A stretch of DNA of 14,626 nucleotides. It comes from JAIOPA01 sp964655175 (GTDB lineage: Bacteria; Eisenbacteria; RBG-16-71-46). The stretch covers positions 1-14,626 of the forward strand of contig CAZZLY010000077.1 of the NCBI GenBank assembly GCA_964655175.1, given 5' to 3'. Below the pieces are notes generated by a model. It searched no databases. It had not been told where the DNA came from and worked only from the letters and a program-made list of their open reading frames with translations. This document shows, one piece after another, positions 13,240 through 14,626 of this stretch (the first letter of the stretch is position 1; every line of letters begins with the position of its first letter). The position numbers and the translations under genes were made by a program.

Positions 13240-14626
13240 ATGGATGCCCAGCACGTCATCGCCCGCCGCATGGTCATCGGGATCCCGCCCGAGGGCCTGA
13301 CCCCCGCGTTCGAGAAGGATTTCGCGCAGTTCCCGCCGGCCGGCGTGATCCTGTTCGCGCGCGACTTCAAGGACCTCGAGGACGCCCGTCGTCTGATCGC
13401 GCGTCTGCGCGCGCTCGCGGCCCCGCGTCGCCTGTTCGTGTCGCTCGACGAGGAGGGCGGCTGGGTGTCGCAGCTCGCGGGCCATCTCGTGGTGCCGCCC
13501 AACGCCGCCACGCTGGCGCGCGTGGCCGATGCACCGACGATCGCGTGGATCGCCAACGTCACGGCGCGTCGTCTGCGCGCGGTGGGCTTCGACTGGGACT
13601 ACGCGCCGGTGGCCGACGTGCACAGCGAGCCCGACAACCCCGTCATCGGTCCGCGCGCGTGGGGCACGACCCCTGGGCAGGTCACGGCCAACGTCGGCGC
13701 GTGGCTCGACGGACTCGTGGGCACCGGGGTCGCGGGCTGCATCAAGCACGCGCCCGGCCACGGCGACACGCGCACCGACTCGCACCTGTCGCTGCCGGTG
13801 TGCGAACAGTCCGAGGCGACGCTCGCGGCGCGCGAGTTCGTGCCGTTCGCGGGGCATCCCGGGGCCGCGTCGCTCATGACCGCGCACGTGATGTTCCCCG
13901 CGCTCGACCCCGACCTGCCGGGCACGTTCTCGCGGCGCATCGTGCAGGGCGTGATCCGCGAGCGACTGGGCTTCCGCGGCGTGGTCATCACCGACGCACT
14001 CGAGATGCAGGGCGCCGCCGCCGGCCGCACGCCGGCCGAAGCGGGCCTCGCCGCGCTCGGCGCGGGCTGCGACCTGCTGCTGTACGCGCACTGGAACGAG
14101 GACGTGCGCCGCGGCCGCTTCACGATGGCCGAGGCGATCACCGCCGGTACCGTGGACCGCGCGCTGTTCGATGCGACGCGGCCGCGCCTGGCGGCGTTCG
14201 ACGCGGCGCATCCCGTCCCCACCCCCGAGGAACTCGCGACGCCGATCGCCGCGCTCACGCCCGACGGCTGGGAGGCGCGCCTCGCGGACCTGATCGCGCG
14301 CGCGCTGCAGGTGCGGGGGGCGCTGCCCGCGACCGCTGCGCGCGGTGGCTGGCGCGTGGTCGAGGAGAGCGAGTGGAAGCACGGGCCGACGTTCGCGCAC
14401 GCGCTGGTCGAGGCGGGCGTGCCCGACGGCGGTGCCGCGCCGACGGCCGACGTGATCGCGATCGCCTCGCGCATCCCGCTCACGCCCGAGCGCATCGCGG
14501 GCCTGCGCGCGCACGCGGCAGCGCGGCCCACCGTGCTCGTGGGCCTGCAGAACGACCGCTTCCTGGACGCGGTGCCCGAGGCCGCGCTGCGCGTCTCGGC
14601 CGCCGACTGCACGCCGCTCACGCGCC
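13240..14626 (+). CDS. glycoside hydrolase family 3 protein, beta-N-acetylhexosaminidase (NagZ)-like, 3' end missing
   Basis: 462 codons are present with no stop before the window ends. The first 330 or so residues match the NagZ-type barrel, which removes N-acetylglucosamine from cell-wall muropeptides. Visible are MVIGI and AGVILFARDF near the start, DEEGGWVSQL (70-79), IGPRAWGTTP with R139, KHAPGHGDTRTDSHLSLP with K169, H170 and the D180/H182 acid-base dyad, and VVITDALEM with nucleophile D252. W75 stands where NagZ proteins normally have Arg (EGGR). The part after about residue 330 is a further domain that ordinary single-domain NagZ lacks, perhaps the GH3 C-terminal alpha/beta sandwich. 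There is no signal peptide, so the enzyme is probably cytosolic. The start is uncertain: ATG 13240 has no ribosome site, and GTG 13216 is in frame. It diverges from the gene at 13110. Confidence 0.88.
   Translation, partial: MDAQHVIARRMVIGIPPEGLTPAFEKDFAQFPPAGVILFARDFKDLEDARRLIARLRALAAPRRLFVSLDEEGGWVSQLAGHLVVPPNAATLARVADAPTIAWIANVTARRLRAVGFDWDYAPVADVHSEPDNPVIGPRAWGTTPGQVTANVGAWLDGLVGTGVAGCIKHAPGHGDTRTDSHLSLPVCEQSEATLAAREFVPFAGHPGAASLMTAHVMFPALDPDLPGTFSRRIVQGVIRERLGFRGVVITDALEMQGAAAGRTPAEAGLAALGAGCDLLLYAHWNEDVRRGRFTMAEAITAGTVDRALFDATRPRLAAFDAAHPVPTPEELATPIAALTPDGWEARLADLIARALQVRGALPATAARGGWRVVEESEWKHGPTFAHALVEAGVPDGGAAPTADVIAIASRIPLTPERIAGLRAHAAARPTVLVGLQNDRFLDAVPEAALRVSAADCTPLTR

Noticed and set aside
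1..14626. Defence island, CRISPR array, prophage or biosynthetic cluster
   Set aside because: All genes found are metabolic, tRNA-modifying, envelope or proteolytic; no spaced repeats, nuclease, phage or assembly-line domain is visible.

Overview
This window is a dense stretch of chromosome from a very GC-rich bacterium (roughly 70% G+C, with G or C at almost every third codon position). It holds eleven protein genes, the last cut by the right edge. I found no RNA gene, transposon, CRISPR array, phage gene or plasmid function. Four of the eleven genes most likely start at GTG. A GT9 heptosyltransferase-type gene, several Sec-type signal peptides and a Ctp protease suggest a Gram-negative cell plan. 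The general look would fit a phylum such as Gemmatimonadota or Candidatus Eisenbacteria, but this is an impression and not a placement.

Left block (160-5320, all minus strand). Read in transcription order: a Cys/Met-metabolism PLP lyase (5320-4139), a 146-nt gap, then a tight run of four genes: an exported four-repeat TPR protein (3992-3381), a cysteine desulfurase (3355-2198), the tRNA 2-thiouridylase MnmA (2201-1074) and a class I methyltransferase (1077-160). Desulfurase/mnmA and mnmA/methyltransferase share 4-base stop/start overlaps. The desulfurase takes sulfur from cysteine and MnmA places it on U34 of Lys/Glu/Gln tRNAs. The lyase upstream may feed or drain the cysteine pool. The TPR + desulfurase + mnmA grouping recalls the Bacillus yrvO-mnmA-yrrB locus, except that this TPR protein carries a signal peptide.

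Centre (5393-9547, plus strand). A GT9 glycosyltransferase, a DUF62 S-adenosylmethionine hydrolase and a secreted oligopeptidase B, each with its own spacer. A strong hairpin follows the DUF62 gene. A perfect 18-bp inverted repeat lies between oligopeptidase B and the convergent S41 gene and probably terminates both strands.

Right block (9627-13110, minus strand). An exported protein of unknown function, overlapped by 4 bases by a class I aminotransferase, then an S41 C-terminal processing protease 8 bases further on. A sigma70-like promoter places its -10 box six bases before the first ATG, so the first mRNA may be leaderless. Diverging from it is a glycoside hydrolase family 3 gene (13240 to the right edge) resembling NagZ, which is not complete in the window.

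Most of the window is housekeeping or core metabolism. I see no convincing new defence or mobile system. The points most worth following are the thiolation operon with its exported TPR protein and coupled methyltransferase, the unknown exported protein tied to an aminotransferase, the putative leaderless promoter, and the altered active-site loop of the GH3 enzyme.
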